A DNA stretch of 64,000 nt from the NCBI GenBank assembly GCA_030068145.1, contig JAPJBO010000962.1, forward strand, positions 1 to 64,000, given 5' to 3'. Position 1 is the stretch's first letter; every line of letters starts with the position of its first letter. Positions 21,901 to 30,706 of this stretch are shown piece after piece. Source of the stretch: Diplonema papillatum. Its lineage: Eukaryota > Euglenozoa > Diplonemea > Diplonemida > Diplonemidae. Position numbers and translations under genes: made by a program. The notes under the pieces are model-generated. The model searched no databases, was not told the origin of the DNA, and saw only the letters and a list, made by a program, of their open reading frames with translations.

Positions 21901-24900
21901 CCGCCGTGCAGCGTGCACGGCGTGAAGCTCGCCTGGTTGAGATCCGTTCCTGGTCACTGACGTGCAGGCTCCCTGTGGTTGAGATCCGCCGTGCCGCGTG
22001 CACGGCGTGAAGCTCGCCTCGTCTACCCTGATCACCGACGTGTAGGCTACCTGTGGTTGAGATCCGCGATGCCCGTAGACGGCGTGAAGCGCCTGGCTGA
22101 GATCCGTCTAGCCTGATCACCGACGTCTAGACACGCTTCTGCTGAGAGCCACCGTGCCGCGTGCGCGGCGAAGCTCGCCTTGCTGAAATCTGTCTGGCCT
22201 GAGCACTGGCGTGTATGCTCGCTTCTGCCGCGGTCTGCCGTGCCACGCGCACAGCGTGCATGCTCGCTTTGCTGGGATCCGTCAGGCGCCTGTCGAGCGC
22301 ATGGTCGTTGACGTGTAGGGTCGCTGCGGCTAAGATCCGCCGTGCCGCGTGCACGGCGTGAAACTCGCCTGGTTGAGATCCATCTGGCCTGGTCACTGAC
22401 GTGCAGGCTCGCTTTGGCTGAGATCCGCGATGCCCGTGCACGGCGTGAAGCGCCTGGTTAAGATCCGTCTAGCCTGATCCCTGACGTCTAGACACGTTTC
22501 TGCTGAGATCCGCCGTGCCGCGTGCACGGCGAAGCTCGCCTTGCTGAAATCTGCCTGGCCTGAGCACTGACGTGTAGGCTCGCTTCTGCTGCGGTCAACA
22601 GCGTGCATGCTCGCTTGGCTGGGATCCGTCATGTGCCTGTCGAGCGCATGGTCGTTGACGTGTAGGCTCGCTGTGCCTCGTGCACGGCGTGAAGTTTGCC
22701 TGGTTGAGATCCATCTGGTCTGGTCACTGACGTGCAGGCTCCTTGGCTGAGATCCGCCGTGTCGCGTGCACGGCATGAAGCTCTCCTGGCTGAGATGAGT
22801 TGGCCTGACGGCTGACGTGTAGGCTCGCTTCTGCTGCGGTCTGCCGTGCCACGCGCGCAGCGTGCATGCTCGCCGTACCGGGGGTCCGTCGGGCGCCTGT
22901 CGAGCGCATGGTCGTTGACGTGTAGGCTCGCTGCGGTTGAAGATCCGCCATGCCGCGTGCATGGCGTGAAGCTCGCCTGGATGAGTCCATCTGGCCTGGT
23001 AACTGACGTGCAGATTAGCTCAGCATTCCCAAACTGAGCGACTCGTGCTAGCAAGGAGTTACATGGCTCGCCGAGGAAATACGGGACTCTAATCCTCTGT
23101 GGATGTCGCTTCGGCCGAGATCCGCCGTGCCGCGTGCACGGCACGAAGCTCTCCTGGCTGCGATCAGTCTGGCCTGACAGCTGACGTGTAGGCGCGCTTT
23201 TGGCTGAGATCCGCCGTGCCGCGTGCACGGCGAAGCTCGCCTGGCTGAAATCCGTCTGGCCTGAGCACTGACGCGTAGACTCACTGCTGCTGCGGTCTGT
23301 GCTTGCTTTGCCGAGATCCGTCAGGCGCCTGTCGAGCGCATGGTCGTTGACGTGTAGACCCGTGCCACGCACACAGTGCAAGCTCGCCTGGTTGAGGTCC
23401 GTCTGGACCGCTGGATGCCTGCCATGTGGCCGGCGAAATTCCTGGGAGCTGGGCATCGCCGAGGCCTGACAACCTCTTGGCGAATCTCTGAAAGGGTTGC
23501 CCGACGCCGGGACCCGGACGTGTCAGTCGAGGAGCTGATTCGGGGCCAGCCCGACGTGCTCGCGAGGGCCAAGAGGGCCGTCAGGGGCGAACCGGTCGCC
23601 AACAAGGAGGCCATCTGGGCGTCGGTGCAGAAAGAGGTGGACAGAGGCTTCGTGGTCGAAGTGGGGCTGCCTATGAGCGAGTTTTTCTGCGGCGCTTTAT
23701 GGTCGCCGGTCGCCCGGCTGACGCCGGACCAGGAGATATGGCGGACGAGCCTCCATGCGTTCGTGCAGTCAATATGGCGGTCGACATGGCGGCGAGGGTC
23801 AAGCTGGGCATCGTCGACGTCTTCGTGGAGGTGGTGCGGCAGCTGGCCAATGATGGCCTCTGAAAGATTTGCTGCAGACGGATGAAGGCGCAGGACGATG
23901 TCATCTGCAGGAGCTCTGGGCGGCGACGGGACGACCCCACGGGACACCAGCTTTCGGCACCTGGACTTGATTGTCTTGACCGCCGGGCGCGGAAGGGTAC
24001 GTTGGTGTTCGTTCTGGAGGGCGTTCTCCCTCACGACTCTGGCACCGGGCGAGGCCGCGTCGCTAGCAGGGAAGTTGGGGGTCGCCTCGTCCTCCCTGTT
24101 TGGCAAGGTGGTAGGGTGCCTCTCCAGCTTTTATCCAGGCGCGCCGAAGCGCAGAAAATTCAAGCTGGGTCGCGAGCCTCGTGTATCGCTCCAGTGGTGG
24201 GTTGTCTAGGGTCTTTGAGAAGTCGGTTCCCCTCAACTCGCTTAGTCCGGACATGGGAAGCTGTTTACGGATGCCTGCTCGAAGGGGTTGGGTGCAACCC
24301 TGTCGTTCTTACAGACGGCGTGGTGTCGTCTACTACTGCGCTTCCTGTCCGGGCGTCCGGGCCGCTGATTCACGCACTGAAGCTCGCGTCCGTGTCGGTG
24401 GCCGGTCTGTGGCATACGGAGATGACGGGCGTGCAAGTTTCGTTGGGACAACGTCGTTCTGGCGAGCCTTGTCCAGGGCCAGTCTAGCTAGAATGCTGCT
24501 TGCCCCGGTTCACGGGCTGTAGAAAGGCATCGTCAGGGCGAAGGCGAGATGAACGTAGCGGACCTTCCGAGTCGCCCTGTCCACTCCTATGCCGTGTCCG
24601 TTCCTCGGCGGTGCCCGGTTAGGCGGATGCCGGGCTTCCACACGAACGATGGGGCGACGGCAGACCTCTTGGTCCCGGGCACCTCCAGCTTGTGCCGTAG
24701 GCTGCTGGTTCTTGCGCATTGATCTTTGGCTTCTCTTCTCTTTTGCGTCGGTCCATTGGGATAGAGCCATTGGGATAATCCCAGAGTCCCGCGAGGCGAA
24801 TGCGAGCAGCCAGGCATCGTGAGCCGGCCCGCCGCAGCCAGTTGTGTTAGATTGAAGCCAACTCAGGCCTTCGCCAGTTGAGCTGTGACTGATGCGGTAG

Positions 24901-27900
24901 CCAGGAGGACCGATCTCCCCAACTGAGGCAGCCGCCGGGCAGCCAACTTCGCCGGTCAGCTCGTTCCCAAGGTACCAGCAAGCCAGCTAAGGAGAGCTAA
25001 CCGTGAATGATCCTTTGGTAGGTATGACATGAATTAAACGGATGTTAAATTGGCGGATGGAGAAGGAACAACGGCTCCGAGTGACTCTCTCCAAGGAGGC
25101 AATTTAATAGGTGTTTAATTCAGCTAATCCCGAGCAAAGCCCCGGCAGGAGCGCGGATCTCCACCAAACCGGATCAGTCATTTGTTTCTCCCGCCCGCCC
25201 ACCCGAAGAAAATAATGACATGAGACGTTGCACGGTTAGACGGCATGAGAGGGGGGTCGAGTGGAAAGCTCTGGTTCGCTCACTCGCGGGGTTGCCCGAG
25301 GTCGTGCCCCTGACCTCCTTCCGTGTAATGCCGTGCAGGGTGCTTCCTGAATCTCTCTCATCAGGAAGCCGCGGCCGGCCGAGGAAGACTACAAGCGTTT
25401 TCGCAGCGTGGCGGCAGAGCTAGGAGCGGGGCCCCGCGAACGGGGTCCCGCCCCGAGCAGGGACGGTGCCAAGGACACACCGCCCCGGTCTCCGCCCGGT
25501 CAGCGAGCAAGGAGACGGACTCTGCAGAGGGCAGCGCTTAAGAGGTCCCTCAGTCGGAACTCAGCCGAGGTGGCCCGCAGGGCCATGCGGGCCCGTTACA
25601 CGACGGTGGGCTCGAAGGCCACATACGACTCGAACACGGCCGGGTACGTGTCGTGGTGGTAGTAGCATGGGCTGAGCCTCTCCCAACCACGGTGGAGAGG
25701 TTGGAGGAGTTCGGCGGTCACCTGCTGCTGATGGGCGACGACGGGGCAGCTCACATTGCAGAGAACAAAGCCGCGGGGTTGTGTTCTCGATGACCCGCTG
25801 AATATCGTGGGTAGAATGATGGCCGTCCTCGGGAAGGAGTCGCCGGACCCACAGCAGGCGGAGCCGCTGGGCGTGAAGGAGTTCAGGACGACTTTTGATG
25901 CCATCCGGACTACGGGCGACTACGGCGCTGCCCGGATTCTGGGCGATCCGCGCAGAGGACGGCACTCTAAATGGAGGACGGCTCAGGGTCGAGTGGCGCA
26001 TGGCGAAGGGCAAGAGGAACGCATGCGGTACTTGACGTTCAAGGCCATCAATTTGGTGCCTTCGCTCACGCTTTCCGGCCCAGCACCGTCCTCCATCCGC
26101 TTCTGCCCGTCGAGGTGTTCACCCTCCTGAAGCGCTTGGCCGGGTCAAGTCAGCTCCTGTGCCCCAACTGCGGGTACCGCTCATTCAGGGAGGCACTCTG
26201 CGATACAAGGACACAGCGGGGACTCTTCGCCGTTATTAACGGGATGTCGGCGGGGGAGTCCAGGAAGGAGACCCGCGTACACACACACGACGCAGCGCCA
26301 GGGTCGGTGGTTGCTGCACACTGCTGAAGGCGGGGAGGGGTGATGCAGGTTTGCGAGCTGGGGGACTGGGCGTCGGAGGACGTGGTGAGGTTGTACGGGG
26401 AGAAGCACACGCGCGATCCGTAGTGCGTAGAGACGGTCCGGTTTTACAACCCGGTGCGACTAGCTCATTGCTACGCCGCACCCTCGTAGGTCGGTCCTCC
26501 TCGGGATTCATATGAAGCTCCCCGCGCCCCACCCGTTCTTCTCTCCCCACTTCCCCGCAGTGGATCAAGGTTAGTCTCCCTGGCTTGCTGAGCTTGACCG
26601 GCGGAGGGATAATCCCAGAGTCCCGCGAGGCGAATGCGAGCAGCCAGGCATCGTGAGCCGGCCCGCCGCAGCCAGTTGTGTTAGATTGAAGCCAACTCAG
26701 GCCTTCGCCAGTTGAGCTGTGACTGATGCGGTAGCCAGGAGGACCGATCTCCCCAACTGGGGCAGCCGCCGGGCAGCCAACTTCGCCGGTCAGCTCGTTC
26801 CCAAGGTACCAGCAAGCCAGCTAAGGAGAGCTAACCGTGAATGATCCTTTGGTAGGTATGACATGAATTAAACGGATGTTAAATTGGCGGATGGAGAAGG
26901 AACAACGGCTCCGAGTGACTCTCTCCAAGGAGGCAATTTAAATCAAATTTTAAATCATTTTGAGGACCTAAAGGCCCCAAAATGCATTTTTCGAATTGTT
27001 GACAAATTTTGCCCAGTATTTTGTGCAGGCACTGTACTTAGCGATTTTTGAGCATGTTCGTATTTTTCCCCCGGGAAAAACAAATTTTTAAATCATTTTG
27101 AGGACCTAAAGGTCCCCGATTAGGCCCCTAAGGTCATTTAAATTTGTTCCTAGGCCCCTAAGGTACTTTTCTCATGATTTTATTCTGCAAAATAAACGCC
27201 CGAGACTCAAAAGAAACACCCCCATCATCCAGTAAACGCCCGAGACTCAAAAGAAATTGTCGACCGCACAAAAATACCCCCCTCCCCAAATCCATCCTGC
27301 GTCTTAACCTCGCTGCTACACTCCATTCCGTCTTTGGCTTTGGCTTTCTCTTTCACCGCGGCAGTACGTGGGAAAATAACGGTTTGCAGAACCGTGCCGG
27401 GAATTTATAACCGAAATGATGAAAACTCTCGGTGATCAGGCAGTCCATTGCGGAAGTGCGGAAAGATTGATGTTGTAGTTCACGGTTTACGTAGATTTTT
27501 GGGTGGCCATAGATGCTGCTGGCATCGGGAGGTTCGGCGCCAGGCGGGGCTGGTTCGGGCACTGTTGTGACTTTGGTGCTGGTGGATGAAGGCTGCAGTT
27601 GTGTTCTTCATCCTTTGACTGGCGGATATCTCCGCCGCTTCGTCGCTTACGTTTGGCTGATATTTGTGGCAGCATTTTTGGCCAGGTTCTTGATCCGAAA
27701 AAGAGTGTAGGTTTCCTTACTGGTGTTAGGAGTTTCCGAAAGTAAACTTGAGTGTCAGGGCTACAACGCGGTCGCTTCCGAGACGTTGAGCGGGTCATCG
27801 ATATCATCATGTTGTGTTTCCGGTGATAATCGCGCAATTTTTTTTTTTGCGTTTTTTTTTTTTTTTGTGATTTTTTTTCAGGGATTTATATAGCTTTTCC

Positions 27901-30706
27901 TCCTCTGCAGAAAAGTCCTTTTCGCCCTCGGGGTCCTGTGGTGGATCCAAAATTAATTAGAATTGGTAGTCAAGAGGCAAGCACTACCAGGCCAGCCCAG
28001 GCTAACCCACCCAACCTCAGTGTTGGAACAAGAATCAGACGAAATGGTTAAGCTAATTTGTAAGAGAGGGGGGTCTGGGGGGCAGCGCCCCCCAGCGCAC
28101 GGTACGGTACAGCGAAGAATTTCCGCACCGGTCAACTTCTAGTATTGAATCCAAATTCAGTTAGAACCGGTAGTCAACGTCTGATGCCGAACCCCAAATC
28201 TAATTAGAATCGGTACTCAACGTCCAATTTCCGATTCCAAATTTAAATAGAATTGGTAGTCAACGTTCAGGGTTGGCTCCAAATTTAATTAAAATTGGTA
28301 GGCAACGTCTGATGCCAAATCCAAAAATTAATTAGAATTGATAGGCAACGTCCAGTTTCGGATCCCAAATTTAACTACAATTGGTAGTCAACGTCCAGTT
28401 TCGGATTCCAAATTTAATTACAATCGGTAGTCAACGTCTGATGCCAAATCCAAAATTTAATTAGAATTGGTAGTCAACTTCCAATTTCGGATTCCAAATT
28501 TAATTACAATCGGTAGTCAACGTCTGATGTCGTATCCAAATTTAATTAGAAGTGGTAGTCAACGTCCAATTTCCGATTCTGAATTTAAATAGAATTGGTA
28601 GTCAACGTCTAATGTCGGATCCCAAATTTAATTAGAAGTGGCAGTGAACGTCTATTGTCGGATCCAAAATTAATTAGAATTGGTAGTCAACATCCAATTT
28701 CCGATCTCAAATTTAATTAGAATTGGTAGTCAACGTTCAATTTTGAATCCAAATTTAATTAGAATTGGTAGTCAACGTCCAATTTCCGATCTCAAATTTA
28801 ATTAGAATTGGTAGTCAACGTTCAATTTTGAATCCAAATTTAATTAGAATTGGTAGTCAACGTCCAATTTCCGATCTCAAATTTAATTAGAATTGGTAGT
28901 CAACGTTCAATTTTGAATCCAAATTTAATTAGAATTGGTAGTCAACGTTCGATTTTGAATCCAAATTTAATTAGAATTGGTAGTCAACGTCCAATTTCCG
29001 ATCCCAAATTTAATTAGAATTGGTAGTCAACGTTCAATTTCCGATCCCAAATTTAATTAGACTTGGTAGTCAACGTCTCGCCTCCCACCACCCCCTTTGG
29101 CCCTCCGCCCCTGGCCCTCCTGCCTCCTCTTTCCCCGCCTCCGTTTTACTCTTCCTGCCCCCATGGCTTCGCCATGGCTTTCGCCATGACTTCGCCATGG
29201 CTTCGTCCCTCACCCCCGCTGATCCCGGTTGGTATTGACCCGGCCCTACCCCAACCCCCAGCCCAAAATTAAGGCAACTTTTTTTTTCGCGCTCGGGGTG
29301 GCCCCGAGCCCCAGACCCATATATAAATCACTGTATTTTTTGGGTTGCCGAGATTTTTTTTTTTTGGAATTAGACTAACCCAAAACACGTGTAAAAAAAT
29401 AAACGAATTTATTACACGCACTTTTCTGAGATGTAAAAACGCGTCGGGGCAATAAACGAATTTATTGCCCCGCAGACCCCAGTTTATTTCACGCTCCCAC
29501 ACGTTTTGGATGTAATCATGCGGGACAATAAACGCCGATTTACCGCCCCGCATCCCAACACGTTTTGGGTCGAGGCCGTTTATTTTGCAGAATAAAAACG
29601 CCACCTTTAAAGACGACGCAGTTAAAGCCGCCAGAATTACCGTCTAACCTGTAAATTTGACAACTTCAGATATAACATAACCTCCAGACTCGGAAACCCC
29701 CTGGGGGTACCATTGGTCGGCGTGACACTGCTAACGCAGCAAGAGCCTAGAAGTCAAGCAGTTGCATCAGCATGAGCTTGACAATCACTCAGCTGTGTCA
29801 ACGACGGAAAAAGAGCAGGGCGCATCCCGCGAAAGGTTCGTTTCTGACTTGTGGTGCAAAGGCATGCACAGCATCAGACTTTGCCCGGAACTTTCTGCTC
29901 ATGCCCTTCCTACCCTTCCTACCCTTCCGTACAGTCCAGCGTGCCCGCGGACTTTTTTGCTGAAAGAACGGAAGGCGCACCTTGGCTCTGCTCGGACTTG
30001 AGACAATCGACCTTATGGATGAAGATCTCGAAGTTCTTCGGCTTGTTGTTACCGGGCGTCGTCACCACGCGAACTATCGTCTGGGTAAGCCGCTTCACTG
30101 CTTCAGCCGGAGGCCACTTGTCCTGTGTTGCAAGAAGAAGAAACGATTGTACGGGCAGGTGTTTGTGTTGCAAGAAGACTTGGCCGGTTGTTTGTGTTGC
30201 AAGTAGCATGGGCAGGTGTTTGTGCGTGGGGGAAGGACTAGGTGAACATGATCCTCTACGCAATCTTCTCCCTACTAGCTGCCAGCGGTATGTGTATGAA
30301 ACGCCCGTAGCTGTGATAACAGCTTGAAAGCAGTTGAACTGCATACCGCACAGTCAATGACAAAGACGACAGCGCCGTGGCCAGCGAAGACCTTGTCCCA
30401 GTCCATGTCGCCTTCGTCGTCATCCTCATCGAAAAGGTCCATCAGCTGCCCCGGAAAATCCCAGATCTGGAACTGGACGAACGAATTGTTTGAGATGTCG
30501 AGCTTCTGCATCTTCGTCGACGTTTCGAGCAGCACCGTCTCGTGCGGGGATACTTTCTGGAAGACCACCTTCTGAATGCTCGTCTTCCCGCTTTTCTTCA
30601 GGCCCATCAGGAGCACACGAGGCTGTACCTCGGACACCGACATGTCCTCGGATGCCGCTTCGCCGTTAGTGTAAGAATCGTCGGCGCCGCCGTAGTTCTT
30701 CGCCAT
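15421..30706 (-). CDS. RagC/D-type small GTPase, three exons with a 14-kb intron
   Basis: Join 30706-30347, 30122-29981, 15974-15421. The phases agree (0, then 1) and all borders are GT/AG: donors GCG|GTATGC and CAAG|GTGCGC, acceptors CACAG|GAC and ACGCAG|AG. The 351-residue product has G1 GLKKSGKTS, G3 WDFPGQ and G4 HKVD, followed by the Rag C-terminal roadblock domain with the hallmark TSIYDHSVFDAFSKVVQ and KAYLFDVLSKIYVA. RagC/D proteins pair with RagA/B on the lysosome or vacuole to recruit TORC1 in response to amino acids. Human RagC is about 400 residues. Here the last roughly 45 residues are missing: the third exon ends in a stop five codons after a good donor (AAGCAG|GTGTGT at 15433/15432), so a fourth exon may exist further left. 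Intron 2 holds the nested mobile elements described separately. Confidence 0.85.
15975..16658. other. Intron 2 of RagC/D, 3' part; no element recognised
   Basis: Unique-looking sequence between the exon 3 acceptor and the left end of the pogo-like element. Frames running out of the exon into this stretch are intron read-through, not protein. Confidence 0.6.
16659..17633 (+). mobile_element. Pogo-like DNA element, copy 1, left part (interrupted)
   Basis: Begins CAGGTTAGACGGTAATTCTG directly after TA (16657-16658). The sequence follows copy 2 (49313-50401) closely, except for an internal 68-bp deletion near 16707 and a 2-bp insertion near 16860, up to CCGCCAGAAATAA at 17633, where foreign DNA begins. 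The missing right end is found at 29591-29651, followed by TA, so the element once occupied a TA site in this intron. Confidence 0.8.
16722..17274 (+). pseudogene. Frameshifted copy of the pogo-like element's HTH protein
   Basis: Opens with the same MKVRRDRKYSYLASA segment as copy 2, then shifts frame at the 2-bp insertion in the CCACCCC run near 16860 and resumes with TIYYDQYRRLAELDIEEAEP. Its C-terminus (TFGFGAPPAKRRLADID then stop) looks like the original end, which copy 2 has lost by its own frameshift. No DDE transposase domain is present. Confidence 0.6.
17786..17884. repeat. Perfect palindrome arms around ATAAAT-rich loop
   Basis: GCGCCGCCAGCTATTTTCAG starting near 17786 recurs as its exact reverse complement ending near 17884, enclosing AAATAAATGAAATTTATT and a mirrored AAATAAATTCG. 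A single strand would form a stable hairpin. Confidence 0.85.
18478..18791. repeat. Two adjacent large GC-rich palindromes
   Basis: 18480-18608: GGTGTCGGTTTTAGTCCCTC ... GAGGGACTAAAACCGACACC around a CTCGCCACTCGC core. 18665-18790: CACCGAGGGGTCGTTTTTAG ... CTAAAAACGACCCCGAGGTG around CCCGAGCGGGAGCGAGGGG. Both share the (T)TTTAGTCCC(T/G)(C/A)GGGA arm design and are embedded in TTTATT/AATAAA stretches. Confidence 0.85.
18955..19045. repeat. A-rich short satellite (AAAAAATTTCC type)
   Basis: Repeated runs of A interrupted by TTCC every 10 to 13 bases. Looks like a diverged relative of the 12-bp satellite at 19624. Confidence 0.75.
19046..19623. other. Stretch without a recognised gene inside the inverted-repeat element
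   Basis: No homology or motif seen; a plus-strand frame from 19340 owes its length to the satellite that follows. Confidence 0.5.
19624..20128. repeat. 12-bp satellite CGAAATTTTTTT, about 42 copies
   Basis: Near-perfect tandem array of a 12-base unit with a TTCGAA palindrome in each repeat. Because 12 is divisible by three, several frames on both strands stay open (FRNF, FSKF, KKFE repeats); these are not genes. Confidence 0.95.
20163..20244 (+). repeat. Split direct repeat A, left terminal copy
   Basis: Identical over 82 bp to 25108-25189 (TAGGTGTTTAATTCAGC to CAGTCATTTGTTTCT). Confidence 0.9.
20500..22100. repeat. 87-bp satellite with 173-bp higher-order dimers
   Basis: Monomers of 86 to 88 bp, each with GGTTGAGATCCG and, in alternate units, the palindrome GCCGTGCAGCGTGCACGGC. 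The period between equivalent points is 173 bp for most of the array, with local triplets (258, 261), so two monomer types alternate. Near-identity of units implies recent homogenisation. Diverged units continue to about 23420. Confidence 0.9.
22101..23420. repeat. Diverged flank of the 87-bp satellite
   Basis: The same motifs (GACGTGTAGGCTCGCTTCTG, GAGATCCGCCGTGCC, CGTGCACGGCG) recur at irregular spacing with many substitutions, as at the ageing edge of a satellite array. Confidence 0.8.
23440..24700 (+). pseudogene. DIRS-type reverse transcriptase / RNase H remnant
   Basis: Frames jump. Recognisable pieces: EAIWASVQKEVDRGFVVE and AVNMAVDMAARVKLGIVDVF, as in the N-terminal RT part of DIRS-group elements; then KLFTDASSKGLGATLS (RNase H first Asp) near 24255; and MNVADLPSRPVHSY near 24550, the ADLPSR signature closing the RNase H region. 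Several frameshifts and stops make it non-functional. Confidence 0.55.
24772..25106 (+). repeat. Split direct repeat B, internal copy
   Basis: Nearly identical to 26606-26942 (one difference seen, CCCCAACTGA vs CCCCAACTGG) and directly followed by internal copy of repeat A at 25108. Confidence 0.9.
25108..25189 (+). repeat. Split direct repeat A, internal copy
   Basis: Matches 20163-20244 over its full length and abuts repeat B. Confidence 0.9.
25400..26470 (+). pseudogene. Tyrosine recombinase remnant
   Basis: Starts with a DNA-binding-like segment (ALKRSLSRNSAEVARRAMRA then YTTVGSKATYDSNTAGY). Near 26325-26400 it has AHC-stop-RRGGVMQV and CELGDWASEDVVRLYGEKH, the HxxR box and following LGDW...YG helix of YR enzymes with one in-frame TGA between His and Arg. 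Box I and the nucleophile Tyr are not placed because of frameshifts. It lies between internal and terminal repeats of the same element. Confidence 0.5.
26606..26942 (+). repeat. Split direct repeat B, right terminal copy
   Basis: Right end of the YR retroelement. The sequence after it resumes the interrupted inverted-repeat element. Confidence 0.9.
27181..27949. other. Stretch without a gene; homopolymer tracts
   Basis: A duplicated AAACGCCCGAGACTCAAAAG (27193, 27233) and T-runs at 27840-27885. No supported coding frame. Confidence 0.5.
27950..29080. repeat. 43-bp minisatellite, about 22 copies
   Basis: Unit of the type AATTTAATTAGAATTGGTAG then TCAACGTCCAATTTCCGATC. The right part alternates two variants (TTCAATTTTGAATCC and TCCAATTTCCGATCTC) in near-identical dimers, while the left units are diverged. 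Confidence 0.9.
29081..29590. other. Right end of the composite insertion with ATAAACGAATTTATT motifs
   Basis: AATAAACGAATTTATT at 29399 and 29452 plus GTTTATTTTGCAG at the border mirror motifs at the left end (17640-17860). A run of GCTTCGCCATGG-like triplets lies at 29165-29205. No gene. Confidence 0.5.
29591..29651 (+). mobile_element. Pogo-like DNA element, copy 1, detached right end
   Basis: AATAAAAACGCCACCTTTAA onward is identical to 50341-50401 of copy 2 and ends CCGTCTAACCTG before TA. It pairs with the left end at 16659. Confidence 0.85.
29652..29980. other. Intron 2 of RagC/D, 5' part
   Basis: Unique sequence between the exon 2 donor and the pogo-like element end; nothing recognised. 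Confidence 0.6.
29981..30122 (-). CDS. RagC/D exon 2 (HKVD base-recognition motif)
   Basis: 142 bases, phase 0 in and phase 1 out. Encodes DKWPPAEAVKRLTQTIVRV and NFEIFIHKVDCLKSEQSQ, matching the RagC segment around its HKVD motif. The acceptor is preceded by CTTGCAACACAG. Confidence 0.85.
30347..30706 (-). CDS. RagC/D exon 1 (G-domain N-terminal half)
   Basis: 120 codons from ATG 30706. Contains GLKKSGKTS (P-loop), the ETSTKMQKLDIS segment of switch I, IWDFPGQLMD (switch II) and GHGAVVFVIDCA just before the donor. Phase 0. Confidence 0.9.

Larger units (their letters stand above)
20163..26942 (+). mobile_element. YR (PAT/DIRS-like) retroelement with split direct repeats, decayed
   Basis: Repeat A (82 bp, TAGGTGTTTAATTCAGCTAA...) occurs at 20163-20244 and 25108-25189. 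Repeat B (about 335 bp, GGGATAATCCCAGAGTCCCG...) occurs at 24772-25106 and 26606-26942. The order A, internal, B-A, second internal, B is the A1-B1A2-B2 split-direct-repeat layout of PAT/Kangaroo/Ngaro-type YR retrotransposons. The internal parts hold RT/RNase H remnants (23.4-24.7 kb) and a recombinase remnant (25.4-26.5 kb), all plus strand. It carries an 87-bp satellite array. It sits in the RagC/D intron, antisense to the gene. Confidence 0.7.
18826..27180. mobile_element. Inverted-repeat element with satellite core, split by the YR retroelement
   Basis: Left end 18826-18920 (TCACCTACCTTAGGGGCC ... ACCTTTAGGTCCTCAAAATG) is inverted at 27085-27180. A second inner pair, CCATTGGGAACTTGTGCCGA at 18924 and TCGGCACAATTCCCAATGG at 20141, brackets the 12-bp satellite. 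The sequence broken at 20160 (CCCAATGG) resumes at 26943 (CAAATTTTAAATCATTTTG), which marks the retroelement insertion point. No coding capacity. Confidence 0.65.
17634..29590. mobile_element. About 12-kb composite insertion splitting the pogo-like element
   Basis: Placing 17633 next to 29591 restores the right end of the pogo-like element as seen in copy 2; a short AATAA is present on both sides. The insert carries scattered ATAAACGAATTTATT-like motifs at its two ends (17640-17860, 29395-29590), large palindromes, an inner inverted-repeat element (18826-27180), a YR retroelement and a 43-bp minisatellite. Whether it arrived in one or several steps cannot be told. Confidence 0.65.

Noticed and set aside
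20611..22010. Seven repeated 61-residue frames starting MHGVKLAWLRS
   Set aside because: They are one satellite dimer read repeatedly; the same holds for the antisense frames.
27950..29080. CRISPR-like array
   Set aside because: Direct repeats have no constant-length unique spacers; it is a contiguous minisatellite in a eukaryotic intron.
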